Below the pieces are notes generated by a model, which was not told where the DNA came from, searched no databases, and worked only from the letters and a program-made list of their open reading frames with translations. Of a DNA stretch of 64,000 nucleotides, positions 33,209-44,636 are shown piece by piece. The DNA comes from Phyllostachys edulis (taxonomy: Eukaryota > Streptophyta > Magnoliopsida > Poales > Poaceae), in NCBI GenBank assembly GCA_036346405.1, contig CM070559.1, positions 37,423,889 to 37,487,888 on the forward strand, given 5' to 3'. Each line of letters opens with the position of its first letter. The stretch's first letter is position 1. A program made the position numbers and the translations under genes.

Positions 33209-33291
33209 ACAAGTCCACAGCTGGAGGCAAAACATAGCATCAATCAAACCGTCCACGGATTTTGTTATCCATAATTTGGTTATGTTTTGAA

Positions 33292-34851
33292 TGTTGAGGA
33301 TTGTGCAGTTTTAGCAAATAATAATAATTAAACCCAGCATAGATTAATAGCAAAAGAGCATTAATCCGCCAATATTTAAATGACCAAATCAACATAATTA
33401 AATGTAAATCCTTCAAGCCATTTAAATTGAAAGAAATTCTAAACATATACCACATGTATATGAAACAAATCAGCATAATGCTTAGATTTGTGAGAATTTT
33501 AATTAACTCTCATAAGTAGAGTTGCGAAGAATTTAATCTCGCCTTCTCAATACTTTAGTCTATACTCTTCATTAAATGATCATGACAATTCTTTCAATTC
33601 TTGAGCTCTAAATAAATTTTACTAAGCTATAAAAAAAAACTCAACTGTTAAAGATCACAGAATGAACTTCCAGTTCAAAACAGTAGATTAAAGGATCACA
33701 AAATGATCTCTAGATAACAAGCAGTGAATGATCACTCTCTGAAGCAATTGACCAAAAATACACAAGACGGGTAATTAAAGTAAAAATGCTAACAGAGTGA
33801 TTAGATGAAATGCTAGAGACCAAAATGAATCTTAGGTTTCAATACAAGCGCATAACTCTAGAAGTAACAGATCAATCTGCGGGTCTAATAACAGGAGGTC
33901 TAAGAGACAAGAGCAAAATAATCACTAGAGCTCAAGTGTAAACTAATTGTCGGGATCAATTTCAAGATGAGACCAATATAATCAGCGAGCAATATGAGCC
34001 CACGGTAACTTGCAATATCTCGAGAACTAGTCTCAAAGATTAAAATATTACAGAACAAGACTATCAACTAGAACTGCAATGTATATATGCAAGGATCAAC
34101 CGAACTGTCAAAGAGGGGCAATATTCACTGAAGTGGTGATACTCAAAACCACCAAGTTGTAATCGCAAGGCGTGTCGAAGACACCGACCCGAAAAACCTA
34201 TCGCTCCGCCGCGTCTTGCAGAAGATGAGGTCAACGGAGATACAATGCCGATCTCCACACTCGGACACACCAAATGTGAAGTTGAGGAAGCGGGAGAAAG
34301 CGCCGCACAAGACCCACTCGGATGCTCGTACGGAAAACACCAGCAGAGCACCAAAACCGAAGGTTACAGAGTCCTCTTCTTCCTCAAATCTCAATCGAGT
34401 CAACCACAAGGAAAATCAAGAGCTCATCACCAAAGAAGGAAGACCACCGAGGTGATGCACCGGCTCCAAGATCTTCCAAAACCGAAGCTCAAGATTGATT
34501 AGGAAGCAGATCTGACAGAAAGGGGGAAAACCTATATCTTTTTCTCTCTGGGGAGGTTCCCTTAAAAGGGAGAGCTGGCCAAGCCATAGTCGGAGAGGGC
34601 ACAACTGTCACCAACCGACTGCCGCCCGAGCCGCTCGCGATGACCACGATGACCACCACGACCGCATCTGCCGCAAGCTCCCAACCAAGAATGCCAGGGC
34701 CAAAGAAAAAAAAGCTCGAAGCTTTCTATCATCTCGGTTGAAGTACAGGTCAAAAGACCTTATCCTCCCCTCAATACTAAGACAAGTGGGTCCCTTCCAA
34801 TTTCCTTTTATCAAAAGATAAATTACCAAAAAAGGGCCTCAAGAAACAACA
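33292..34851 (-). repeat. 3' LTR of the copia element
   Basis: This 1560-bp LTR is nearly identical to 39278-40829. Differences include repeated CAG or CTG to CG changes (for example ttgcgaag here, ttgcagaag in the other LTR). Confidence 0.93.
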
Positions 34852-35536
34852 GTCCCCACCAATTTATCAGTTGATAAAAGATGCTCAAAGTCTTGTTTAA
34901 TATACAGTTGTTCGACGATGGGTACCTTGCAGGTTTGAACCCAAAGCCTAGCAACAAGAACTACGACTCTGCACAGACAAAGGAGGACTACGCCTTGATC
35001 CAATGCCTTGGTGTGAGAATTTTCACCCAAGTTACATTACATCTTTGGGCGGCTTGCCTAAATCCTCTCGGGTTGGGACGTTACGGTCATGTCCTCGTAT
35101 CTAGCTCATGAGTACTTAAGAAAGTATACCCTTATCTTTCTTTGATCGCGACCCCACGATCATACTCAAGTAGGTGAATTCTTCAGGGAATCCCGTAGGA
35201 CGATTCCCGATACCATGTAGGTCTCGAATTCATTAAGAGCTATTGCTCAATCTTCCATACAGAAAAGAGCACTACAGCTAATGGGACCCTTTAGATGTGT
35301 TCTATAATCCCACACAGTTTGTTGTCCTAGAGCCTAGTTCATGGGATCTTCGATCTACTAGGATAGGTTACCAGCGATGTGAGCCTTTACACGGGTATGA
35401 GCCCCATTCCCTTTGATGCTGCAAAGATGGCCTTCCGCGCCAATCCTTTGGTGAAAGGATCTGCCAAGTTCCTTTCAGACTGGATGTATTCTACAGAAAT
35501 AACACCCGTCTCTCTGGCATGCCTTACCGACTTAAG

Positions 35537-37131
35537 TCACCTTTTAATATGTTTTGATGACTTCATATTGTCCTTCCAACTCTTCGCCTTAACCAGAACG
35601 GTTTGGTTATCGCAGTAGGTTAATATAGCTGGAATTGGTTTTTCCAGCACAGGTAGGTCAGAAAGGAGTGCTCTAATCCATTCTGCCTCTACAGCTGCTG
35701 AGTCTAGAGCTACCAGCTCAGCCTCCATGGTGGATCGTGTAAGGATAGTCTGTTTAGAAGACTTCCATGAAACAGCCCACCTGCTAGAGTGAATATATAG
35801 CCACTCGTAGCCTTCATGTCATCCGAGTCACTGATCCAGTTAGAATCACTGAATCCTTCCAAGACTGCCGGATGGCCAGAATAATGTATTCCCAAGTTAT
35901 AGGTCCCCTTCAGGTACCGAAGTATCCTCTCTAGTGCTATCCAATGATCATCTCCAGGATTAGACGTATAACGACTCAATCTGCTTACAGCATATGAGAT
36001 GTCAGGCCTCGTTGCACTAGTTAGATACATTAACGATCCTATAATTTGAGAATATTTAAGCTGGTCTTTCCCATGTCCAGTGTTTTTATGGAGCTTTGCA
36101 TTTGGATCATAGGGTGTGGCTGCTGATTCACAGTCTATGAATCCAAATCTGGATAGGACCTTGTCCACATAATAGGATTGTGAAAGAGTAATCCCATTCT
36201 TGCCCTTTATAAGCTTGATGTTTAAGATAACATCAGCTTCACCCAGATCTTTCATATCAAAATTCTGGAAGAGGAAAGACTTTGTTCTATTGATTGCATC
36301 TATGTTGATCCCAAAAAGCAATATGTCATCTACGTAAAGACATAGAATGATACCTTCGCCCCCACTAAACCGATTGTAGACACATTTATCGGTTTCGTTC
36401 ACACAAAAGTCGACCGAGGTCATAGTACTATCGAATTTCTCGTGCCATTGCTTGGGAGCTTGCTTTAGACCATACAAGGATTTAATCAAACGACATACTT
36501 TCCTCTCTTGTCCTTCAACCACAAAACCATCAGGCTGTTGCATATAAATCTCCTCATCCAACTCTCCATTTAGGAAAGCGGTCTTTACATCCATTTGATG
36601 TACTTCGAGTTTATACGCGGCAGCTAATGCTATAAGCACTCGAATTGTGGGTAAACGAGCCACAGGAGAGTATGTATCAAAATAGTCTTTACCCTCCTTT
36701 TGCGTAAAACCCTTAGCCACTAAACGGGCCGTGTACTTTTCAATAGTACCATCAGGTCTACGCTTTCTTTTAAAGATCCATTTGCAGCCCACTGGCTTGA
36801 ATCCACATGGGAGGTCCGTAACCTCCCACGTTTCGTTAGCTATGATGGAATCCATCTCGCTACGGACTGCTTCCTTCCAGTAATCCACATCCGGGGATGC
36901 GTATGCCTCTGAAAGGGTTTGTGGTTCATCATCCACGACATAGGTGACAAAGTCATCGCCTAAAGACTTTTTAGTCATCTGTCTCTTACTCCTTCTCAAC
37001 TCCAATTCTGGAGCGGTGTTATCCACCCTAGGAAGAATAGAGTGTTCACTTGAACCAATAGGATCAATGACTTCATTTGGTCGCATAGGAAACACATGCT
37101 CAAAGAATGTCGCATCACGAGATTCCATCAT
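35537..37131 (-). pseudogene. Copia reverse transcriptase and RNase H
   Basis: A 473-codon open frame (35710-37131) reads through ETWEVTDLPCGFKPVGCKWI, ARLVAKGFTQKEGKDYFDTY, HQMDVKTAFLNGELDEEIYM and the catalytic YVDDILLFG, then the RNase H part SATRPDISYAVSRLSRYTSN. A frameshift after TLAGGLFHG (about 35765) separates it from the last RNase H block (MEAELVALDSAAVEAEWI and ILTYCDNQTVLVKA) at 35537-35728. These enzymes copy the element RNA into DNA. Apart from the frameshift the domain looks complete. Confidence 0.9.
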
Positions 37132-37159
37132 TTGTATTCAGAGGCGATGTCACTTACCT

Positions 37160-38230
37160 CGGATTTGACCACTAAAAATCTATAAGCCGTGCTATTAGAA
37201 GCATACCCTAGAAAGACACAATCAACGGTCTTTGGACCGAGCTTTCTTTTCTTCGGTAACGGCACATGCACTTTTGCAAGGCATCTCCAGGTCTAAAGAA
37301 AGGACAAGTTGGGTTTTCTCCCCTTCCATCCTTCATAAGGTGTTTCCTCCTGATTGCGAGGTGACACCCTATTTAGGACATAATTAGCTGTGAGAACTGC
37401 TTCACCCCACCAATAGTCCGACATACCTGAACTTTGTAACATGGCATTAACCAAGTCACATAAAGTTCGGTTCTTCCTTTCGGCTATTCCATTAGATTGG
37501 GGTGAGTATGGTGGGGTGACTTCATGAATTATTCCACTTCTTCACAGAATTGAGAGAAATCAAAAGAGACGTATTCACCGCCTCGGTCTGACCTTAACCG
37601 TTTGATTTTCTTTTCTAGTTGGTTTTTCACTTTAGCTTTAAAGATTTTAAAGTGTTCTAGTGCTTCATCTTTCGACTTAAGCAGGTAGATATAATAATAC
37701 TTAGTCGCATCATCTATGAGAGTTAAGAAATATCTTTTGCCACCTTTAGTTAATATTCCATTCATCTCACAAAGATCAGAATGGATTAGCTCAAGTGGAG
37801 AGGCGCTTCGCTCTTCAACGCTAAGAAAAAGTTTTCGGGGTTACTTAGCTTGCACACACACTTCGCACTTTGAGCCCTTCTCATAATTATAGCTGTGAAT
37901 TAAATCCATTTTGCTTAACCGCACAATAGCTTCAAAGTTAACATCACACAAACGAGAATGCCAAACATCATGTAATTTATTGCAATGGGAAACATTAAAA
38001 ATGTTTACATTATTTGAATGAAGAATAGATAAGCGGAACATGCCTCCGCTATCATAGCCTTTGCCCACAAAAGTACTAAACTTGGTCAACACGACCTTAT
38101 TAGACTCAAAAACAAGCTTTATTCCTTGCCTACAAAACATCGACCCGCTAATGAGATTACGAGTCGGTCTTGAGGCACATCTGATATGTCTCTCAGAATG
38201 AGTGTTTTGCCTGAAGTAAGCTTCAAGCAA
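37160..38230 (-). pseudogene. Copia integrase region
   Basis: The pre-integrase zinc-binding segment reads DVWHSRLCDVNFEAIVRLSK and ends KCEVCVQAK. The second His of the HHCC motif is changed (GH expected, CD found). The catalytic core frame (37529-37765) includes GGKRYFLTLIDDATKYYYIY and RSDRGGEYVSFDFSQFC, then continues in another frame with TPPYSPQSNGIAERKNRT, which holds the catalytic Glu. Frame changes lie near 37525, 37840 and 38150. Integrase would insert the copied DNA. Confidence 0.85.
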
Positions 38231-39252
38231 ACCTGTCCAATTCCATGTACTGTAGCAGTGGCTCCGTTTCCCATCAGGACGGATCCACCACCTTCACCCT
38301 GAAAAGAAGAGAAACAAGATCGATCATCACAAATATGTCTAGTAGCACCTGTATCAATCCACCAATCAATTGATGGACTTACCATAAAGGCCTTAGGTAC
38401 ATACCCTTCAGAACTGGTATTATCCAGAACGACATTCACCTCGCCCTTGCGGCCCTTATGCTGAGCTGGAGAAGGACCCTTGTCTTTACGATTGCGGCAA
38501 TGGTTGGCTCTATGGCCAGCCACTCCGCACATAAAGCGGATAATGTCCTCCTCCTCCTTCTTCTTCATATTCTTTCCTTAAAGCTTGATTTTGGGCTGAT
38601 TCTTGAATTTCTGATTCCCAGAGCCACCAGCACTCTTGACCTCTACTAGATGAGTTTGGACTTGAGCCTTACCTTTGCTGTCACCGGCTCTTGCTCGCTC
38701 CTCGATATTGATAGCTGCTGACAACTCATTGAGTGTCAAGTGCTCCTTTATATGACGTCGGGCGGTCACAAAGTCACGCCACGAAGGCGGTAGCTTAGCC
38801 AAGATGACATTAACTTGAAAACTCTCAGGTAGGAGACAATCGTACTGATTAAGATCACGTACATGGAGTTGAAGCTCATGGAGCTACTCCATCACCGACC
38901 GTCCCTCTACCATCTTGTAGTTCAAGTATGCAGCAGTAATAAAGGGCTCATTACCATTATCCCCTTCGGAATACTTCTCATCTAATTCGTCCCAGAGTTG
39001 TTTGGCATTAGTGAAAGTGACATATACATCGAACAACCGGTTGGATAAGACTGCTAACAACCTAGTTAAGGCTGAATTGTTCGCATCCTCCCACCACGTT
39101 ATCTCAGCGGTTTCCAAAGGGAACATTGGAAGATTTGACACGACCCAGAAAAGTCTAAGGTCGGTCAGCCAAAGTTTGGTTTTAGCTTGCCAACGCTTAA
39201 AGTTAGCACCATCAAACACTTCCGGCTTAACGACATTTGACGATGAAGCCAT
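38119..39252 (-). pseudogene. Copia gag and protease
   Basis: The start codon is at 39252, only 26 bases inside the 5' LTR border, and opens MASSSNVVKPEVFDGANFKR. It reads through the gag core (WWEDANNSALTRLLAVLSN, QLWDELDEKYSEGD), a TAG at about 38885 replacing a Gln codon, LPPSWRDFVTARRHIKEHLT and INIEERARA. The zinc knuckle MCGVAGHRANHCRNRK follows, with its first Cys replaced. The protease site is WWIDTGATRHIC near 38355. No recognisable tRNA-Met primer site lies between LTR and start codon, so that stretch may have been deleted. Confidence 0.88.
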
Positions 39253-39277
39253 TTCTTCAAATTTAGGTTTTCTGGAT

Positions 39278-40829
39278 TGTTGAGAATTGTGCAGTTTTAG
39301 CAAATAATAATAATTAAACCCAGCATAGATTAATAGCAAAAGAGCATTAATCCACCAATATTTAAATGACCAAATCAACATAATTAAATGTAAATCCTTA
39401 AGCCATTTAGATTGAAAGAAATGCTAAACATATACCACATGTATATGAAACAAATCAGCATAATGCTTAGATTTGTGAGAATTTTAATTGCTCTCATAAG
39501 TAGAATTGCAGAAGAATTTAATCTCTGCCTTCTCAATACTTTAGTCTATACTCTTCATTAAATGATCATGACAATTGTTTCAATTCTTGAGCTCTAAATA
39601 AATTTTCTTGAGCTATAAAAAACTCAAGCTGTTAAAGATCATAGAATGAACTTCGATTCAAAGCAGTAGATCAAAGGATCACAAAATGATCTCTAGATAA
39701 CAAGCAGTGAATGATCACTCTCTGAAGCAATTGACCAAAAATACACAAGCAGGTAATTAAAGTCAAAAATGCTATGATTGATTAGAACTGAAATGCTAGA
39801 GACCAAAATGAATCTTCGGTTTCAATACAACTGCATAACTCTAGAAGTAACAGATCAACTACAGGTCTAATAACAGGAGGTCTAAGAGGCAGTAGCAAAA
39901 AAATCACTAGAGCTTAAGTGTAAACTAATTGTCAGGATCAATTTCAGTATGAGACCAATATAATCACTGAGCAATAACAGAGCCCACTGGTAACTTGCAA
40001 TATCTCCAGAACTAGTCTCAAAGATTAAAATATTACAGAACAAGACTATCAACTAGAACTGCAATGTATATATGCAAGGATCAACCGAACTGTCAAAGAG
40101 GGGCAATACTCACTGAAGTGGTGATACTCAAAACCACCAAGTTGTAACCGACAAGGCGTGTCGAAAGACACTGACCCAGAAAACCTATCGCTCCGCCGTG
40201 CCGCGGTAAGATGAGGTCAACGGAGATACAATGCCGATCGCCACACTCGGACACCCAAATGTGAAGTTGAGGAAGCAGGAGAAACGCCGCACAAGACCCA
40301 CTCAGATGCTCCGGCCGGAAAACACCAACAGAGCACCAAAAACCGAAGGTTCTGTAGTCCTCTCCTTCCTCAAATCTCAATCCAGAGTCAACCACAAGGA
40401 AAATCAAGAGCTCATCACCAGCAAGGAAGACCAGCTGAGGTGATGCGCCGGCTCCAAGATCTTCCAAAACCGAAGCTCAAGATTGATTAGGAAGCAGATC
40501 TGACAGAAAGGGGAAAAAACATGTATCTTTTTCTCTCTGGGAAGGTTCCCTTAAAAGGGAGAGCTGGCCAAGCCATAGTCGGAGAGGGCGCAACTGCCGC
40601 CCGAGCCACTCGCGATGACCACAATGACCACCACGACCGCATCTGCTGCAAGCTCTCAACCGAGAATGCCAGGGCCAAAGAAAGAAAAAAAGCCCGAAGC
40701 TTTCTATCCTCTTGGATGAAGTACAGGTCAAAAGGCCTTATCCTCCCCTCAATACTAAGACAAGTGGGTCCCTTCCAACTTCCTTTTATCAAAAGATAGA
40801 TTACTAAAAAAGGGCCTCACGAAACAACA
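39278..40829 (-). repeat. 5' LTR of the copia element
   Basis: 1552 bp, the partner of 33292-34851. A more diverged relative of this LTR lies at about 51340-52369. Confidence 0.93.
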
Positions 40830-40850
40830 TTGGCAAGATAATATACTTTA

Positions 40851-41124
40851 GGCTGGTCCCAATGCTCCACCTTGGCAAGTTTCTTAAGGCTGCTATATAG
40901 GCAAAAGTCTGATGTGGCACTGTAATTAAGGAAGAGAGAGAGCAGACTGGTATCTTATTTAGATATCACTCATACACAGTATCCTAGGTAGAAATACTAG
41001 TAAATACTCTATATCAAAGGCCTAGGATACCACACTCTGAGATATTATGCATTGAAAAGGTGGTATCTAAATACTTTTCATGCAATAAGAAACTGTAGTA
41101 AGAAATTATCCATTGGGACCAGCC
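40851..41124. mobile_element. Tourist-like (PIF/Harbinger) MITE
   Basis: A 274-bp element with terminal inverted repeats GGCTGGTCCCAATG / CATTGGGACCAGCC, flanked by TTA on both sides (40848-40850 and 41125-41127). It is non-coding. The TTA duplication and terminal motif are typical of Tourist MITEs, which often sit close to grass genes; here the zinc-finger gene leader begins about 130 bp downstream. Confidence 0.93.
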
Positions 41125-41249
41125 TTAGAATGTCAATATGAACGAATCTTACTTAAATTTTAACACAAAATCAAGCATACGCCAAAGCAGTATCTGGCCG
41201 AATTTTGGCCAGTAGAATTTAGCGACCTTTCATCAAACCAAGCTGCCCC

Positions 41250-41527
41250 GGAATTCCCGTCGATACAGCTGACCAGCGTTCAGAAATCACAGTTCACAAA
41301 CCCCGAGCTGTGCTGAACTCGAGAGTCGAGATTTCAAAGCCCACTGAGCTGTTCGACTTCGAGCCTGACCAGTCCGGAGGCTCGTGACCATCGCGTCTCT
41401 TCTTCTACCTCCTCCTGCTCTCTTACCCAAAGCCAAAACCCTAACCCAGCCCTGAAATTCGCTCGCCGAGCCGCCGCTCCGGCCGACACCGACGACGACT
41501 ACAGCCCGCCCGATCCTTCTCCACACG
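41250..41527 (+). promoter_or_regulatory. Promoter-proximal region and 5' leader of zinc-finger gene copy 2
   Basis: C-rich leader-type DNA with a telo-box-like aaaaccctaaccc near 41430 ends at a splice-donor-like ACG|GTAATG at 41527/41528. The following 395 bases are T-rich like an intron, and an acceptor-like gcgcag directly precedes the first ATG at 41923. No convincing TATA box is seen. Confidence 0.5.
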
Positions 41528-41922
41528 GTAATGGAAGTGCGGCACTAGTTCTTTGCCTTCATTTGGGCGATCGTAAAAGTTTTTGCCCCCATTCGAAGCA
41601 GTTCTTATTGTCAGAAAAAAGGGGGCAATTATAACCTTTTTGCTAGATATCACTTCTCTCCCGTTGCAATTCTTCTTCTTCCTGTCTTTAGTGTCCAAGA
41701 AACTGATGAACATTTTGCTTACTCGAAGATTTTTTTTTGGTAATATCAAGATCGTATTTCTTGCAAAATTTATTAAAAGGAAGAACATGGCAAATGTTTT
41801 TTGATCAATTGGTGGAATGGATGATGTGCGGTTAGCTATAAGTTTATTGATCACACGACATTGTTTGGACATTCCCGTGCATTGAAGAAACTAACATCGG
41901 TGGCGTTGGAGATGCAGCGCAG

Positions 41923-42174
41923 ATGACGATGGACGCGCTCCGCCGAGAGCTCCTGAAGGAGAGTATTCGCCAGGAGGTCATCTCTGCGGAACTGGCCGAG
42001 CGGCGGGAGCTGGAGGCCGAGTTCCGGCGCCGCGAGCGCGGCCTGTACTGTGACATGACGACGCACTCGGGGCCGTCGATGTCCAGACGGTCCGTTAAAG
42101 ATCGGATCGAGGAATGGTATCGACCTCCGTGGCATGACAGGACGGCAGACGAGGATGATGCATCATTCAATTGG
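41923..42174 (+). CDS. U1-type zinc-finger protein copy 2, exon 1
   Basis: The exon opens MTMDALRRELLKESIRQEVI and is rich in Arg and Glu (SAELAERRELEAEFRRRERG), an alpha-helical N-terminus like that of grass U1-type zinc-finger proteins. It ends SFNW followed by GTGAGT at 42175, a perfect donor, in phase 0. The exon starting at 48751 is also phase 0, so the two can join directly. The GC-rich coding bias differs sharply from the AT-rich intron that follows. No matching exon was found upstream of copy 1, so copy 1 has lost it. Function is inferred as a nuclear RNA- or DNA-binding protein. Confidence 0.65.
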
Positions 42175-42894
42175 GTGAGTGGCTTATCGTCTACTTGTTC
42201 TCCTTCTCAATTTATTCATCCATTGTCTATATGTTTCCAATAGCTGGAATGCTGCCATGTTCAATATTGTTCTCCATCCACTTGCTAAACCACTAAAAGT
42301 TTGTTCTGTTGCTAAGTCAGCATTGTTATGCATTAACTGAAAACTGGGTTAGTGTCCTCCCAAATATTAGTTGTGTTCTTGGAGTGCCGTGTCTCAGCTG
42401 AGACTTTGAAGTTCTTTTTGTTCTTGAATCCAGTTGATTAGGCATGCTTAACATGTATGAATTTAGCTTGTACAAGTAAATTTGTGATCTACTCATCTGA
42501 TCAAATTAATTTGTTATGAGTTATGACTAGCCGCTAAGCATTCCATTAGCTTGTTGTATGCATTTCTCGTGATGAAACTGGCATAAGTTAACCTATATGA
42601 ATTGTCTGTAGTGTAAAGCATTTGCCTTCTGGCCTCTTGAATAATAACCCTTATTGTTCCTACACTTCAATGGATCGTAGATTCTGGGCCTTTAATAGTT
42701 GATATTTGATACCGTACTAGTTCTGAAGTTTTCGTAAAGTCAGACCCATTTGTCTCACTAATATTTATATCATGCTACCCATTAGTGCGCTTGAAGCTTT
42801 AGGATGTTCTTTGCTATGGACAAGCCACATAATCTATTATATAATAAAAGCTCATGGCTCATGATAGTCGTTTTACAACTGCTAAGGAAAAAAA

Positions 42895-43110
42895 GATAAA
42901 TATTATAGAAATTCCCATAAAAAAGAAAACATCTGGCCCTTGATTAGGTGGGCCATAATTAAAGTTCAACCATAGCAGCCATTGGATGTTATTAAAAAAA
43001 AGGAGAAATATGCTAGAAATTCTCACAAAAAAGCAAAACATTTGGCCCTTGATTAGGTGGGCCCTAATTAAAGCTAAGCTATAGCGGTCATTGGATGTTA
43101 TTATTTAAAG
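42895..43110. repeat. 108-bp tandem repeat, two copies, with a third dispersed
   Basis: Units 42895-43002 and 43003-43110 share CTTGATTAGGTGGGCC and CATTGGATGTTATTA. A third diverged unit occurs at about 46938-47005 on the far side of the gypsy fragment. The unit may be a Helitron-internal sequence. Confidence 0.85.
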
Positions 43111-43469
43111 ATATATACTTGTCATGTGGGGGTTCACGTATGGAAGAAGGAGGAAGAAGACTCGAGAGATCACGCTCTGACGGTCGGGTTGGTCTCTTCT
43201 TGACAAAACTCTTGGGTTTGCGAAATAGGAATATTTACTTTACTCTTTTCCTTCTCAGTAGAGTTGTATTAAGAAACTATGTAATAGTATTGCTTTCGTA
43301 TTCAGTTTGCTTTCCTAGTCCAGATTGTTAGAACCTCTTTATATAGAGGAGAAGGACACTTTGCTTTGTTCAAGAAGAAAATCAGAAAATTGCCTCAATC
43401 CCTCTGTCTCTCTATTCTGTTCTCTGAACTCTGAGTTACGTTAAATCGACAACCATCCGGAGTTCGGCC

Positions 43470-44470
43470 ATGGCAGTTGTTTCTACTCTGCGTCGGCCAG
43501 CGTCGCCGAGGCACGGGAACGGCGACATCCATCTGCGGCTACAATATCCGTTCGATTACGCATCATCAAGACAAGACCTTGACAACTTGGTATCGATTCT
43601 GCTGCGCCTTCTATCATGTCGAGGAGATAACATGGAAGCTCTTAGCAAGAAGCTAGATGCATTGTTTGGAGAGATGGAAGCGAGCCGCACGAAGTCGCAT
43701 GATAAAATCGATAACCTCTCGGCTCCATCGAGATATCGATCAACAACAACGTGCACACCATGTGGCTATTACACGTCCGAGCACGGGCGCAACCCTTCGC
43801 CAGACGATCGGAACCGCCACCGACGGCGCTTCGTCTCGAACAAGCGAGGTATCCTTCCTCTCATCGACGCCATCGTGTCTCCCACGGCTTCCGTATTGGG
43901 CGTTCGCCACGATGATCGGAAGGCACTAAAGGCGCGCTCGTTTGCGGCGAGGGCCACTATCTTGAGCGAAGGAGTGCTCTCGCTTCTACAAGTTGAACTT
44001 CCCAGTCTTCGATGGCCAGGAGGACCCGCTACCGTGGCTAAACCGTTGTGACCAATTTTTTCGAGGGCAGCACACATTGGAGGAGGATAAGGTTTGGTTG
44101 GCCATGTTCCACATGACCGCTCGGCTCATTGTGGTATCATCGGCCGAGCGACACAAGACGCCGTCTTGGCGCCGCTTCGTCGAACTGGTGAACACTCGTT
44201 TTGGACCGCCGTTGCGCTCCAACTCCTTGGGAGAACTCACCGCCCTCCGCAAGCAAGGCTCCGTCCGCGACTTCTCCGACCAGTTTCTCGCCCTCCTGTG
44301 CCAGCCGACCATTGTCGAACATCAACAAATTCGGTTGTTACCACCGGGTTGGGCCAACCATTACAAATCGGCGTGGGCTACGCAGCCCGCATCGTTGGAA
44401 TCGCCATGAGCTTGGCGCAAGCTTCTGACGCCGCCGCAACTTCGCCGTCTCTGCGACTCCATCATTAACG
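43470..44470 (+). pseudogene. gag of the truncated gypsy element
   Basis: The first frame (43470-44051) opens MAVVSTLRRPASPRHGNGD. The conserved gag core continues in another frame from 43993: NFPVFDGQEDPLPWLNRCDQ, FRGQHTLEEDKVWLAMFHMT and LTALRKQGSVRDFSDQFLAL. This is a Retrotrans_gag capsid domain. A frameshift near 44000 and another near 44405 break it. Capsid forms the virus-like particle. Confidence 0.82.
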
Positions 44471-44636
44471 CCGACCGTGGCGTCTGGAGGCACACCACCG
44501 CACCCACAGCACCGGTTCCTGTGAACGGTGGATGGCGCACCTTCCTTGACGACAAGTTTACCACGCGCACTCTCTCTCGGTAGAGCTCGAACGACGCCGT
44601 GCTCAAGGTCTGTGCTACCGTTGTGATGAGAAATTC

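Larger units (their letters stand above)
33292..40829 (-). mobile_element. Ty1/copia LTR retrotransposon with both LTRs
   Basis: The 7538-bp element lies on the minus strand. LTRs are at 33292-34851 and 39278-40829, running TGTTGAG..AACAACA in plus reading. Coding order on the minus strand is gag, protease, integrase, RT, RNase H, the copia order. A purine tract GGTGGGGAC (minus) sits next to the 3' LTR. The outer flanks ttgaa and ttggc do not match, so the target duplication is lost or the ends have recombined. Only a few stops and frameshifts break the polyprotein, so it is younger than the gypsy element at 6613. Confidence 0.93.

Noticed and set aside
40830..40834. Target duplication for the 33292-40829 copia element
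   Set aside because: The flanks ttgaa and ttggc share only three bases, so no duplication is claimed.
43440..43470. Primer-binding site of the truncated gypsy element
   Set aside because: No TGG-starting tRNA-complementary word follows the proposed LTR end, so the site and exact LTR border are left open.
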